DNA of 64,000 bases from Pseudomonas chlororaphis subsp. chlororaphis (GCF_003945765.1 NZ_CP027712.1:2356001-2420000), one strand, 5' to 3'. Shown: positions 34,496 through 43,095, counted from the stretch's first letter. The notes: generated by a model not told the origin, from the sequence alone. Translations and numbers: made by a program.

Positions 34496-36118
34496 CTAGA
34501 GGTTTTTCGCCATGTCGCGCAGGACGAACTTCTGGATCTTGCCGGTGGAGGTCTTGGGCAACTGGCTGAACACCACGGTGCGCGGCACTTTGAAGCCCGC
34601 CAGGTGTTCCCGACAGAAGGCAATGATCTGCGCCTCGCTGACCTGCTGGTGGTCGGCCTTGAGGGTGATGAAGGCGCAGGGCGTCTCGCCCCATTTCTCG
34701 TCGGGGCGGGCCACCACCGCGGCTTCCAGCACTGCCGGGTGACGATAGAGCACGCCTTCCAGCTCGATGGTGGAAATATTCTCGCCGCCGGAAATGATGA
34801 TGTCCTTGAGCCGGTCGCGGATCTCCACATAACCGTCCGGGTGGGTCACCCCCAGGTCGCCGGTGTGGAACCAGCCGCCCTCGAAGGCCTCGGCGGTGGC
34901 GCTGGGGTTCTTCAGGTAGCCCTTCATCACCGTGTTGCCGCGCATGAAGATCTCGCCGATGGTCTGGCCGTCGCGGGGCGTGGGTTCGAGGGTTTTCGGG
35001 TCGGCCACCATCACCCCTTCCAGGGTCGGGTAACGCACGCCCTGGCGCGACTTGATCTGCGCCCGCTGTTCCAGGGGCAACTCGTCCCAGGCGGCGTGCC
35101 AGGCGCACAGGGTCACCGGCCCGTAGACCTCGGTCAGGCCGTAGACGTGGGTCACCTTGATGCCCATTTCTTCCACCGCGCCAATCACCTTGGCCGGTGG
35201 CGCGGCCCCGGCGACCATGGCGTCGACCGGGTGATCGATGGCGGCCTTGGCCGAGTCCGGCATGTTCACCAGGGCATTGAGCACGATGGGCGCGCCGCAC
35301 AGGTGCGTGACCTGGTGCTCGCGGATCAGGTTGAGGATCTTCTGCGGGTCGACCCGGCGCAGGAACACATGGACCCCGGCCAGGGCGGTGACGGTCCAGG
35401 GGTAGCACCAGCCGTTGCAATGGAACATCGGCAAGGTCCACAGGTACACCGGGTGGTTGCCCATGGCCCAGGTCATCTGGTTGCCCAGGGCATTGAGGTA
35501 GGCGCCGCGGTGGTGATAGACCACGCCCTTGGGGTTGCCGGTGGTGCCCGAGGTGTAGTTCAGGGCGATGGCCTGCCATTCGTCATCCGGCCACTGCCAG
35601 GCGAATTCCGGGTCGCCCTCGGCGAGGAAGGCCTCGTAGTCCAGCTCGCTGACCGGCTGGCCCTCGCCGTACTCGGGGTCGTCGAGGTCGATCACCAAAG
35701 GCGGCTGGTCGAGCATGGCGACGGCGGCGTGGATCACCTCATGGAACTCGCGGTCGGCGATCAATACCTTGGCCTCGCCGTGAGCCAGCATGAAGGCGAT
35801 GGCCTCGGCGTCCAGGCGCACGTTGAGGGCATTGAGCACGGCGCCGATCATCGGCACGCCAAAGTGGGCTTCGAGCATGGCCGGGATATTCGGCAGCATC
35901 ACCGCCACTGTGTCGTTCTTGCCGATCCCGCGCCCGGCCAGGGCCGAGGCCAGGCGCCGGCAGCGGCTGTAGGTCTGGGCCCAGGTGCGGCGGATCGAAC
36001 CGTGGATCACCGCTGGGTAATCGGGGTAAACGGCGGCGGTGCGCTCGATGAAGCTCAAGGGGGACAGGGCGATATGGTTGACGGCCGTCGGCGCGAGGCC
36101 TTGCTCGTAGATGGACAT
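34496..36118 (-). CDS. AMP-binding acyl-CoA ligase
   Basis: A 540-residue ANL-superfamily enzyme with 'ALNYTSGTTGNPKGVVYHHRG' (P-loop), 'HVYGLTEVYGP' and 'GWFHTGDLGVTHPDGYVEIRDRLKDIIISGGENIS', plus the C-terminal catalytic Lys in 'TSTGKIQKFVLR'. It resembles DmdB/PA4198-type medium-chain or 3-methylmercaptopropionate-CoA ligases. The downstream acyl-CoA dehydrogenase fits the next step. The upstream gap to a sensor kinase holds a perfect palindrome, suggesting control by that two-component pair. Confidence 0.88.
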   Translation of the reverse strand: MSIYEQGLAPTAVNHIALSPLSFIERTAAVYPDYPAVIHGSIRRTWAQTYSRCRRLASALAGRGIGKNDTVAVMLPNIPAMLEAHFGVPMIGAVLNALNVRLDAEAIAFMLAHGEAKVLIADREFHEVIHAAVAMLDQPPLVIDLDDPEYGEGQPVSELDYEAFLAEGDPEFAWQWPDDEWQAIALNYTSGTTGNPKGVVYHHRGAYLNALGNQMTWAMGNHPVYLWTLPMFHCNGWCYPWTVTALAGVHVFLRRVDPQKILNLIREHQVTHLCGAPIVLNALVNMPDSAKAAIDHPVDAMVAGAAPPAKVIGAVEEMGIKVTHVYGLTEVYGPVTLCAWHAAWDELPLEQRAQIKSRQGVRYPTLEGVMVADPKTLEPTPRDGQTIGEIFMRGNTVMKGYLKNPSATAEAFEGGWFHTGDLGVTHPDGYVEIRDRLKDIIISGGENISTIELEGVLYRHPAVLEAAVVARPDEKWGETPCAFITLKADHQQVSEAQIIAFCREHLAGFKVPRTVVFSQLPKTSTGKIQKFVLRDMAKNL

Positions 36119-36243
36119 GGTTCGGGTACCCGGTGGCTGATTGTTAGCTCTATTGGCCGAGGCCATTTTTGCGGCACTCGGTGACTTATCCGGGAGCTTT
36201 TATATACTGCTTGGCAATGGATATGGAAGTACTACCTGAGTTG

Positions 36244-36261
36244 TATAGTATTTATACTATA
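36244..36261. promoter_or_regulatory. Perfect palindrome between ligase and sensor kinase
   Basis: TATAGTAT-TT-ATACTATA, with perfect 8-base arms in an AT-rich stretch. It is a plausible operator for the LuxR-type response regulator encoded 2 kb away, placed 39 bases before the kinase start. Confidence 0.5.
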
Positions 36262-36299
36262 TTAATAATTCGCTGATCCAGCCCGCAGGTTTATCGACG

Positions 36300-38189
36300 A
36301 TGCCCACCTCCACCCACTTGAACCGCTGGCTGCGCCTGCAGCGTGAAGGCCGGCTGCCGGACTCGCCCTGGCTGGGCCATGACCCGCAACCCAGCCTGCT
36401 GCTGGACGCCGAGGCGCGGCCCGTGGACCTGAACCCGGCACTCTTGCAATGGCTGGAGACTGAGGCGTCGAGCGAGGTCGCGGCGCTGCTGCCGGTCAAT
36501 CACCCGGCCCTGGTCCGGGCCTGCCTGGAGCAACAGCGGGCCATCGAAGAGGTCGAGGCCCAGTGGGGCGAGCGGGTGCTGCTCTGGAGCTTTATCCCCG
36601 ACCCGCACAGGCAACGGGTCCTGGCCCGTTGCCGCGAAGCCACGGCGCAGATCCTCGCCGAGCGCGAGTCGGCCACGGCCCGGCGCCTGTACCGGCTGAT
36701 CACCGAGAACACCACCGACCTGATTTCCCGGCATACCCCGGACGGCACCTTTCTCGACGCCTCGCCGGCGTCCTGGACCCTGCTCGGCTACTGGCCCGAA
36801 GCACTGCGCGGGCGCCTGGCCCGCAGCCTGTTCCACAGCCAGGACCTGGCCGGGCTGACGCAGCGCACCCGGGACGCCCTGGAGCAGGACGGCTACCACA
36901 CCATGACCTACCGCATCCGCCATCGCGACGGCCATTACCTGTGGTTCGAGACCGCCTGCCGGGCGATCCGCGAAACCTACACCGGGGCGGTGGTGGAAGT
37001 GGTGGCGGTGTCCCGGGACATCACCTCCCGGGTCCAGGCCGAAGAGAACAAGCGGCGCCTGGCGGAAGTGGTGGAGGCCAACCCCGACCCGGTGCTGTTC
37101 ATCCAGCCCGGCGGCGCGGTGACCTACCTCAACCCGGCGGCCCGGCGCACCCTGGGCCTGGAGGCCGGGCAGCCGATGCCGGACCTGGCAAGCATCCTCA
37201 CCCAGGAAGTGCTGGACAGCCTGCAACGCGAAGGCTGGCACCGCGCCGAACACACAGGCCGCTGGAGCATCGAGGCGCGCCTGCAACCGCCGGCCGGCGG
37301 CGCGTCGGTGCCGGTGTCGCTGATGTTGCTGGCCCATCGCGCGGCCAGTGGCGAGCGCTTCTATTCCCTGGTGGCCCACGACCAAAGCGAACGGGAATTG
37401 CGCGAGGCCCAGCAGCGCCATCATCAGGACGAACTGGCCCACACCGCGCGCCTGGTGACCCTGGGTGAACTGGCCTCGGGCATTGCCCATGAGATCAATC
37501 AGCCCCTGGCGGCGGTGGTCAATTACGCCAACGCCAGCCAACGTTATCTGCAAGCCCTCGACACTCAGCCCGAGGCCGCCCGCAAGGTCGCCCAGGGCCT
37601 GGAGCGGATCGCCGAACAGGCCACCCACGCCGCCGAAGTGATCAAGCGTCTGCGGGCCTTCCTGCGCAAGGGCGGGCGCCGGGTCCAGGCCCTGGACCTG
37701 GCCGAGGTGGCCCGGGAAACGGTGCGCCTGTGCGCCTGGGAGGCGCAGGCCTGCCAGGTGACGATCGAACTGCGCCTGGCGGATAATCTGCCGCCGGTGT
37801 ACGCCGACCGGATCTTGCTCGAGCAGGTGCTGTTGAATCTGCTGCGCAACGCTATCGAGGCCAATCGCGAGGTGCATCCGCAGCAGGGCTCGCAGATCGT
37901 CCTCGGTGCCCGGGCCAGTAGCGAAGGCGGGGTCGAGGTCAGCGTCAGCGACCAGGGCCCGGGCGTCTCCGCCGAGCAGCTGGCGCAGCTGTTCACCCCG
38001 TTCTACACCAGCAAGGCCAACGGCCTGGGGCTCGGGCTGTCCATGAGCCGCAGCATCGTCGAAGGCTTCGGCGGCGACTTGCAGGCCCAGCCTCAGAGCC
38101 GCGGCTTGAAGATGTGCTGCCACTTGCCGGCGACGGCCCCGGCGCAAGCCGATTCACCCACCCAACCGATAACAGGAGCAAGGCAATGA
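36300..38189 (+). CDS. PAS-domain sensor histidine kinase (FixL-like; possible BfiS counterpart)
   Basis: A 629-residue cytoplasmic kinase without membrane segments. Two PAS domains (about residues 125-250 and 260-375; 'LITENTTDLISRHTPDGTFLDASPAS' and 'VVEANPDPVLFIQPGGAVTYLNPAA') precede the kinase core with phospho-acceptor His397 in 'LASGIAHEINQPLAAVVNYAN' and ATP-binding motifs 'NLLRNAIEANRE', 'VSDQGPGVS' and 'KANGLGLGLSMSRSIVEG'. The cognate regulator overlaps its stop. With the ligase and dehydrogenase opposite, the set resembles PA4196-PA4199 of P. aeruginosa, where the pair is named BfiSR; orthology is by recall of gene order. Confidence 0.85.
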   Translation: MPTSTHLNRWLRLQREGRLPDSPWLGHDPQPSLLLDAEARPVDLNPALLQWLETEASSEVAALLPVNHPALVRACLEQQRAIEEVEAQWGERVLLWSFIPDPHRQRVLARCREATAQILAERESATARRLYRLITENTTDLISRHTPDGTFLDASPASWTLLGYWPEALRGRLARSLFHSQDLAGLTQRTRDALEQDGYHTMTYRIRHRDGHYLWFETACRAIRETYTGAVVEVVAVSRDITSRVQAEENKRRLAEVVEANPDPVLFIQPGGAVTYLNPAARRTLGLEAGQPMPDLASILTQEVLDSLQREGWHRAEHTGRWSIEARLQPPAGGASVPVSLMLLAHRAASGERFYSLVAHDQSERELREAQQRHHQDELAHTARLVTLGELASGIAHEINQPLAAVVNYANASQRYLQALDTQPEAARKVAQGLERIAEQATHAAEVIKRLRAFLRKGGRRVQALDLAEVARETVRLCAWEAQACQVTIELRLADNLPPVYADRILLEQVLLNLLRNAIEANREVHPQQGSQIVLGARASSEGGVEVSVSDQGPGVSAEQLAQLFTPFYTSKANGLGLGLSMSRSIVEGFGGDLQAQPQSRGLKMCCHLPATAPAQADSPTQPITGARQ

Positions 38190-38821
38190 CGAGTGCGGCG
38201 CAGCAGCTGGTGTATGTGGTCGACGACGACCCGGGCATGCTCGACTCCACCGTCTGGCTGCTGGAGTCGGTGGGCCTCAAGGCCGTGCCCTTCACCAGCG
38301 GCCGGGAGTTCCTCGAACACTGCGACCCCAGCCTCGACGCCTGCGTGCTGCTGGATGTGCGCATGCCCGGCATGGGCGGGCTGAATGTCCAGGAAGAGCT
38401 GCGCCAGAGGGATATCCACCTGCCGCTGATCTTTGTCAGCGGCCACGCCGATGTGCCCATCGTGGTGCGGGCGTTCAAGGCTGGCGCCGTGGACTTTATC
38501 GAGAAGCCCTACAACGAACAGCTACTGCTGGACAGTGTGCAGCAGGCCCTGAGCCGCGCCGACGACCGCCACAGCCGCAACGCCGGGCAGGCCCGGGTCG
38601 AAGCGCGCCTGGAGAGCCTTACGCCGCGGGAGAAGGACGTGTTGCTGCCGTTGGTGCAGGGCTACAGCAATCGCGAGATCGCCGAGCAACTGGGGGTCAG
38701 CGTCAAGACCATCGACCTGTATCGCTCGCGGGTGATGAAGCGCATGCAGGCCGAGCACCTGCCGGAACTGGTGGGCATGGCCATCGCCGTCGGGCTGGTG
38801 GACCCGCTGCAATTGCGCTGA
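38186..38821 (+). CDS. LuxR/FixJ-type response regulator (possible BfiR counterpart)
   Basis: A 211-residue two-domain regulator. The receiver has the acidic pair in 'VVDDDPG', phospho-acceptor Asp57 in 'VLLDVRMPGMGG' and the Lys in 'DFIEKPYNEQ'. The C-terminal LuxR helix-turn-helix is 'LTPREKDVLLPLVQGYSNREIAEQLGVSVKTIDLYRSRVMKRM'. The start overlaps the kinase stop (ATGA) with AGGAG upstream. It likely controls the divergent acyl-CoA genes. Confidence 0.88.
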   Translation: MTSAAQQLVYVVDDDPGMLDSTVWLLESVGLKAVPFTSGREFLEHCDPSLDACVLLDVRMPGMGGLNVQEELRQRDIHLPLIFVSGHADVPIVVRAFKAGAVDFIEKPYNEQLLLDSVQQALSRADDRHSRNAGQARVEARLESLTPREKDVLLPLVQGYSNREIAEQLGVSVKTIDLYRSRVMKRMQAEHLPELVGMAIAVGLVDPLQLR

Positions 38822-38905
38822 GGCTGCGGCCACCGCACTTTTTGCGTTTTTGCGGTTCTATTCAGGGCCAGGCCGCGCCGATTCCCCGCGCGGCCAGAGT
38901 CCAGA

Positions 38906-39676
38906 ATGGTGCCGATGGTTTATCCGCTTTCTCTTTACCTGCGTGTGTTGTTCGCGCCTGTGTTGCGCCAGCCGCTGTGGCTGGTGGGTGCCTTGATGCT
39001 CTGCGCCACGGGTTGCAGCCAGCAGCAGGGGCGTGACATGGTCCACCAGTTCAGCAATGGCAAGCCCCAGGAGTTCTTCCAGACCAGCGTCGACCGTATG
39101 GCCACCCTGAGCATGCGCGACAACCTGCAAAGCCTTTACCTGCTGATGAACAAGCTCTACCTGCGCAACCCCAATCAGTGGCGCGAGTGGGGGTATACCG
39201 ATGCCACCAGCGCCCAGCGGGAAATCCGCCAGGCCATCGAACAGCAGAAGGCCTTGCCGGCCTTGGGCAACCGCCGTGACCTGGCTGCGTTGAGTTATGC
39301 CCTGAGCCCGGAATTTCGTGGCGACCGGGTCGGCGCTTTCATCTATGCCATTGGCAGCATGCTGGTCACCGCCCACGGTGGGCGTACCGAATTTTTCATG
39401 ACCGACACTATCGATCCGCAGTTTGTCAGCAATGCGGCGCGCAATATTGAAAAGGCCACTTGGATGCTCAGCCAGCGGCAGGGGGCCAATGGGGAGCTGT
39501 TGCTGTTTTCCAATGAGATTTCGGAGGAGGGCAGCAATCTGAGTTTTGCTGTGGAGTTTGGGAAGATTGTGGCGCGGTTGGATTTGTTGACGCAGATGTT
39601 GGATGAGCGTTATCGGCGGATTGGGTTGAATTATGCGCAGAGTTTGTTGCTGATGAATTTTTTGCCGGTGCAGTAG
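38906..39676 (+). CDS. Lipoprotein of unknown function, intact copy
   Basis: A 256-residue protein with a long N-terminal signal and a lipobox-like 'LCATGCSQQQ'. The mature part is largely helical ('DMVHQFSNGKPQEFFQTSVDRMATLSMRDNLQSLYLLMNKLYLRNPNQWREWGY') and ends 'LDERYRRIGLNYAQSLLLMNFLPVQ'. A 3' fragment of a paralogue of exactly this ending is at 44982. No known domain is recognised. The start could be 9 bases later (second Met). Confidence 0.7.
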   Translation: MVPMVYPLSLYLRVLFAPVLRQPLWLVGALMLCATGCSQQQGRDMVHQFSNGKPQEFFQTSVDRMATLSMRDNLQSLYLLMNKLYLRNPNQWREWGYTDATSAQREIRQAIEQQKALPALGNRRDLAALSYALSPEFRGDRVGAFIYAIGSMLVTAHGGRTEFFMTDTIDPQFVSNAARNIEKATWMLSQRQGANGELLLFSNEISEEGSNLSFAVEFGKIVARLDLLTQMLDERYRRIGLNYAQSLLLMNFLPVQ

Positions 39677-39898
39677 GAGCCTGCAAGCCCGCGCTCACCA
39701 GTCACTCGATGCAGATACGGAGCGGACCTTTACTGGTGCTTGGGCCTAGGGGTGTAAGTTCAACACATCCCGGCCTGATCGTCTGAAACAGTGGAGAAAA
39801 AGTTCGGTGTTGAGTGCTCGTTGAGTTTCATGCCGCCAGTCTGTGCGGTCTGGCGGAATGAGTGAGTATCAGTGGGGCTTAAGAATTTGTGATAACCC

Positions 39899-40936
39899 CT
39901 AATTACGTTGTTTTTTCTTGGCCCGCAATCTTGTCATTACAGTGTCTCCGTATGGAGTTAGCTTCCAGTAGGTCCCACTGTCCTTGACGCTTCTGGCTCT
40001 ATCGCTTTGTGCAATCAGTCCCAGTGCGCGAAGCTGAATTATTATCGTGTGATAGTCGTCAGTATTAATGTTGAACTGAGCTAATCTTAAATCTTCAAAT
40101 CGTTTGTCCCCTTTAAAGTGGTCTTGGCTGAATACTTCTATCATTGAGTTTAGGGGCGGGACTAATGTGTAATCACCCGCTTCATTAATCATTAGTGGGG
40201 AAAGGGTGAAAAAAATATCATCCCACGTAAATAGTACTGAGCTTTTGTATTCGTTATTTATTAAGTTGTAAGTATTGATGCCTCTGAACGTGTAGTTTAT
40301 TTCAAATTCGTCACTTCCCTTTTCTAGCTCGGCAGCCCCTTCAGGTTCTTGAGTTTTTGCTAATTTAATTTCTTGCTCAAGCTCCTCAATGCGGTGGTGT
40401 AACTTTAATATTTCTTTGGCAGCGCTTTCGTTGGGAACCAGATTCGCTCTGACCCAACCTATAGCTGGTTTGCTTTTAATAAGCTGGACTAAGCTTCTAC
40501 TAACTTGGCTGCCGAGGTCGGATGGGCTTTCCCAAAAACGGCACATTTTTTGTTGTGCTAATATTCGAAAGTTATTTAATTTCGCCTTGCCCTCGGGCGT
40601 TTCTTCACAAACATTTGCGGGTAGCTGGCCGGGGTCTTTGTATACAAAGCCGATTACTGGTTTTCCGATTTCTGTTGCATAACGGTATTCCATTTCCGTA
40701 TAGCTATAGCCCTCAGGGCCGATAGAACCATACCTGCCTGCGAGAATAACAATGTAGTAGTCACTATCGTCTATCACTTTTTTAATTAGACTCCATTGGT
40801 CTTCATCTGCCGCAGGGAAAAGCTCCATGCCTGATGGAATGCAGTCCAACTCCAGTAAAGCTTGCATTACCTCCTTTCTCGCTTCTTGTAAATCTATGAA
40901 CGTCGAGCTGACAAATACCTGATAACGCTTTTCCAT
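39899..40936 (-). CDS. DUF4062 protein, possible defence effector
   Basis: A 345-residue protein whose first 130 residues are a DUF4062 domain: 'YQVFVSSTFIDLQEARKEVMQALLELDCIPSGMELFPAADEDQWSLIKKVIDDSDYYIVILAGRYGSI' and 'GYSYTEMEYRYA'. DUF4062 has a TIR/nucleoside-hydrolase-like fold and occurs in many predicted antiviral or STAND proteins. A coiled coil (about 170-195) links to a C-terminal winged-helix-like part ('NTDDYHTIIIQLRALGLIAQ...YWKLTPYGDTVMTRL'). The gene is clearly AT-rich against its surroundings and has no obvious operon partner. Confidence 0.75.
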   Translation of the reverse strand: MEKRYQVFVSSTFIDLQEARKEVMQALLELDCIPSGMELFPAADEDQWSLIKKVIDDSDYYIVILAGRYGSIGPEGYSYTEMEYRYATEIGKPVIGFVYKDPGQLPANVCEETPEGKAKLNNFRILAQQKMCRFWESPSDLGSQVSRSLVQLIKSKPAIGWVRANLVPNESAAKEILKLHHRIEELEQEIKLAKTQEPEGAAELEKGSDEFEINYTFRGINTYNLINNEYKSSVLFTWDDIFFTLSPLMINEAGDYTLVPPLNSMIEVFSQDHFKGDKRFEDLRLAQFNINTDDYHTIIIQLRALGLIAQSDRARSVKDSGTYWKLTPYGDTVMTRLRAKKKQRN

Positions 40937-41130
40937 TTTCCAAAAAACTCCTTCGACTTTACCGACTGGTTTGTAGACCTTGATGCGCTGAACCCTATTC
41001 GAGCCAATCTAACGCACGTCTAACCCCCTTTCGTAGCGTTATTTTTGCAATGGTCATGCCTTCACGCTACTGCGTGCTCATGAGCGCTCAACCAGCCATC
41101 GCTTCCTTTAGATAGTCATACCCCTCCAAT

Positions 41131-41205
41131 CAATGCCTGTATTTGGCCATCGTGGCTAATAGGGCCAGGAGATCAAGAACCGAAGCGAGGCGGCCGGTCT
41201 GGACT
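41131..41205. repeat. Fragment of the long intergenic repeat
   Basis: 'CAATGCCTGTATTTGGCCAT' and 'CGTGGCTAATAGGGCC' match the end of the element at 28431-28700. It lies directly after the HicB gene. Confidence 0.6.
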
Positions 41206-41236
41206 CTGGGGCTGTGCGCAGGGAGCTCGGAGGTCT

Positions 41237-41638
41237 TTACCACCCCAGTTTCTCCATCGCAGCATCCGCCAGGAAAGACGACCGGCTCTTGATGTTGTGC
41301 TCGCGCACAAAGCGGTCGATGCGTTGAATCACGTAACCCGGCAGGGTCACATTGACCTTCTCGGTTTTGCCCAGGTAAGGCGTGATATCGATATCCAGCA
41401 TGCCCCAGCCCATCCCTTCGAAGTCGGGGTTGGCGCGGTGTGTGCCGGTGGGTGAGGGCAGGGGAATGGCTTGCCCCTCGCGGGCCAGTTCTTCGAGCAT
41501 GACGTGGGCGATTTCGATGGCGGCGCTGTACGCGGCCTCGTAGGTATCGCCGGCGGTTACCGCGCCAGGAATGTCGGGAATCTGGATGCCGGTAGCCGTG
41601 TGCTCGTCGCCCCACTCGATGCAGATGGGATAGTGCAC
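41237..41638 (-). CDS. HicB-family antitoxin, orphan
   Basis: A 133-residue protein: an N-terminal HicB fold ('YPICIEWGDEHTATGIQIPDIPGAVTAGDTYEAAYSAAIEIAHVMLEELAREG') and a C-terminal ribbon-helix-helix domain ('KVNVTLPGYVIQRIDRFVREHNIKSRSSFLADAAMEKL'). It starts at GTG with GAGGAG 5 bases upstream. HicA, the mRNA-interferase partner, normally precedes hicB; here a REP mosaic lies upstream and no HicA is visible, so this is an orphan antitoxin or a stand-alone regulator. Confidence 0.8.
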   Translation of the reverse strand: MHYPICIEWGDEHTATGIQIPDIPGAVTAGDTYEAAYSAAIEIAHVMLEELAREGQAIPLPSPTGTHRANPDFEGMGWGMLDIDITPYLGKTEKVNVTLPGYVIQRIDRFVREHNIKSRSSFLADAAMEKLGW

Positions 41639-41693
41639 GGGGATCTCCTCATAAGGTGCGAAGGCTGAGTCGGCGGCTTGGGGTTGACGCTCC

Positions 41694-41854
41694 CTGTAGC
41701 CGCTGCCGAAGAATGAGGCTGCGATCGGGTTGGGCGGCATTCCGACGAAGCGCCCGCCAAACCTGACGACGCGGTGTAACAGGTAAAGCCGGGAGGCAGA
41801 ATTAGCGTCTGCTGCGCAGCCGATCGCAGCCTCATTCTTCGGCAGCGGCTACAA
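41694..41854. repeat. REP mosaic element, copy downstream of duplicated gene 2
   Basis: Bounded by 'CTGTAGCCGCTGCCGAAGAA' and its inverse 'TTCTTCGGCAGCGGCTACAAA' (18 or more paired bases). The interior 'CGCCCGCCAAACCTGACGAC' matches the copy at 28728. It is 25 bases from the stop of the small gene. Confidence 0.75.
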
Positions 41855-41878
41855 ACAGCCTCCCAGGCTCAATAGCGC

Positions 41879-42160
41879 TCAGGCCTCCTGCGCCGTGCGC
41901 CACTGAATCACCTCCAACACCGCACAGCCTTCCCGGGTCAGCAAATGCACCCCTCGCGTCACCCGCGCCAGATCGCAGTCGGCAATATCTTTCAGGTTAA
42001 GCGTGGACAGGCTGTCCATCAGGTCGCGCACCACGGTGAAACGATGGGCTGCACAAGCCGCCAGATCGCTCAAGGGCGCACTGCTATCGAGGTAGAAAAC
42101 GGGAGCGTCGGCGTCGTGGGTATCGACGGGGGTGAAGCGGGAAGTTTGATGGTCAATCAT
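41879..42160 (-). CDS. Small Pseudomonas protein, duplicated gene copy 2
   Basis: A 93-residue paralogue of the protein at 28894. Conserved blocks are 'VDTHDADAPVFYLDSSAPLS', 'AAHRFTVVRDLMDSLSTLNL' and 'LARVTRGVHLLTREGCAVLE'. The ribosome-binding site (AGGAGC) and spacing are the same as in copy 1. The duplication covers the gene, its leader hairpin and its downstream repeat. Function unknown. Confidence 0.75.
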   Translation of the reverse strand: MIDHQTSRFTPVDTHDADAPVFYLDSSAPLSDLAACAAHRFTVVRDLMDSLSTLNLKDIADCDLARVTRGVHLLTREGCAVLEVIQWRTAQEA

Positions 42161-42214
42161 CGGTGCAGCTCCTATGAATAGAGCAGCCACCTTTCGCGGC
42201 CAAGCGAATTAGGG

Positions 42215-42289
42215 TGGCGGCTGTACGCGGGTTGGCCGACCGGGCATAGGACACCGGCACACCCGAAGGTGTCCCACGCACAGCCGCCA
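42215..42289 (-). promoter_or_regulatory. Conserved leader hairpin upstream of duplicated gene 2
   Basis: 17-base arms (TGGCGGCTGTACGCGGG and CCCACGCACAGCCGCCA). The two imperfect positions become G-U pairs in the minus-strand RNA, the sense strand of the gene. It ends 54 bases before the start codon, exactly as in copy 1. Confidence 0.6.
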
Positions 42290-42583
42290 TGACACAAAAT
42301 CGCAGGCACAAAAAAAGCGCCTGCAATGGTGTTTGGACGCTGATGCGTTCCTATGCTCGACCGGCCAAGGTCGTTCGCGGATTTTGCCGCGAGCGCGAAC
42401 TATAGGGGCCGCGCTTGAGCGGCGCAACCGCGCATTGGAGGGGATGTTTGAGTGGTTGTGTCGGGGGGTGTTAGCAGGGACGGTGGTGGGGCGTAATCAC
42501 ATTGACTTGACGCCCCCTATTGGTATCGACCCTTTTTTATTTCTGTTGTCGATCATGCACTAATGTCAGTTCATAACCGAACC

Positions 42584-42940
42584 TCAAAGCCTGCAAGCAA
42601 TTTCCTTCCACATGTAGTCGTAGTTGTACTTCAGCCATAGAGCCAGCACCTTATCAAACTGCCTGCGTAACCAATTACGCTTCCGCGCCTCCAGCCTTTC
42701 CTCGATCCTAGCTCTGAGCCAGTCGGGGTCAAAGCCTGTCCAAACAGAGGGCAAGACTGCTGCAAGGTTGGAGAAGCACACGGGCGCCACTTCTGAATAA
42801 AAGATTTCGTAGAGTACGTCAGGATCGACACCTTTGACCTGTCGCGCGATGTAGTCGTAATCGGTCGGAAAATAGTTGAATGGCTCAGACAGTGCAGTTC
42901 TGACTTCTGTCAGTTGTGGCTCGGTCAGAAAATGTCCCAA
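42584..42940 (-). CDS. Small acidic protein, DUF7079/immunity-like
   Basis: A 118-residue protein: 'LTEPQLTEVRTALSEPFNYFPTDYDYIARQVKGVDPDVLYEIFYSEVAPVCFSNLAAVLPSVWTGFDPDWL' resembles DUF7079-type proteins, which are often found as immunity-like partners of secreted toxins. The start is a TTG with a strong GGAGGAG 8 bases upstream, inside a short overlapping upstream frame. No toxin gene is seen beside it. Confidence 0.6.
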   Translation of the reverse strand: MGHFLTEPQLTEVRTALSEPFNYFPTDYDYIARQVKGVDPDVLYEIFYSEVAPVCFSNLAAVLPSVWTGFDPDWLRARIEERLEARKRNWLRRQFDKVLALWLKYNYDYMWKEIACRL

Positions 42941-43068
42941 TGCAAAAACTCCTCCAGTTCCTCATCAAGCGAGTCCTCGACCACGCCGCCTGCGACTTCA
43001 TACGTTAGAAGCGCTCTGAAAAGGTCCCCTTGATTTGCCTTAACCCATGGATACCTATCACCGAGCAC
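42925..43068 (-). CDS. Short upstream frame, possible gene remnant
   Basis: A GTG-initiated 47-residue frame ('GDRYPWVKANQGDLFRALLT', 'YEVAGGVVEDSLDEELEEFL', 'HWDIF') that overlaps the start of the 118-residue gene by 16 bases. Its in-frame upstream extension is stopped within a few codons. It may be a small partner protein or the 3' end of a lost gene; its regular, protein-like composition argues against pure chance. Confidence 0.4.
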   Translation of the reverse strand: MLGDRYPWVKANQGDLFRALLTYEVAGGVVEDSLDEELEEFLHWDIF

Positions 43069-43095
43069 AGAGCCCTCAATCCACCACCACCGGCC

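Noticed and set aside
36291..38147. A 618-codon minus-strand open frame opposite the sensor kinase
   Set aside because: Antisense shadow of a gene with intact PAS, HisKA and HATPase motifs; composition is not protein-like.
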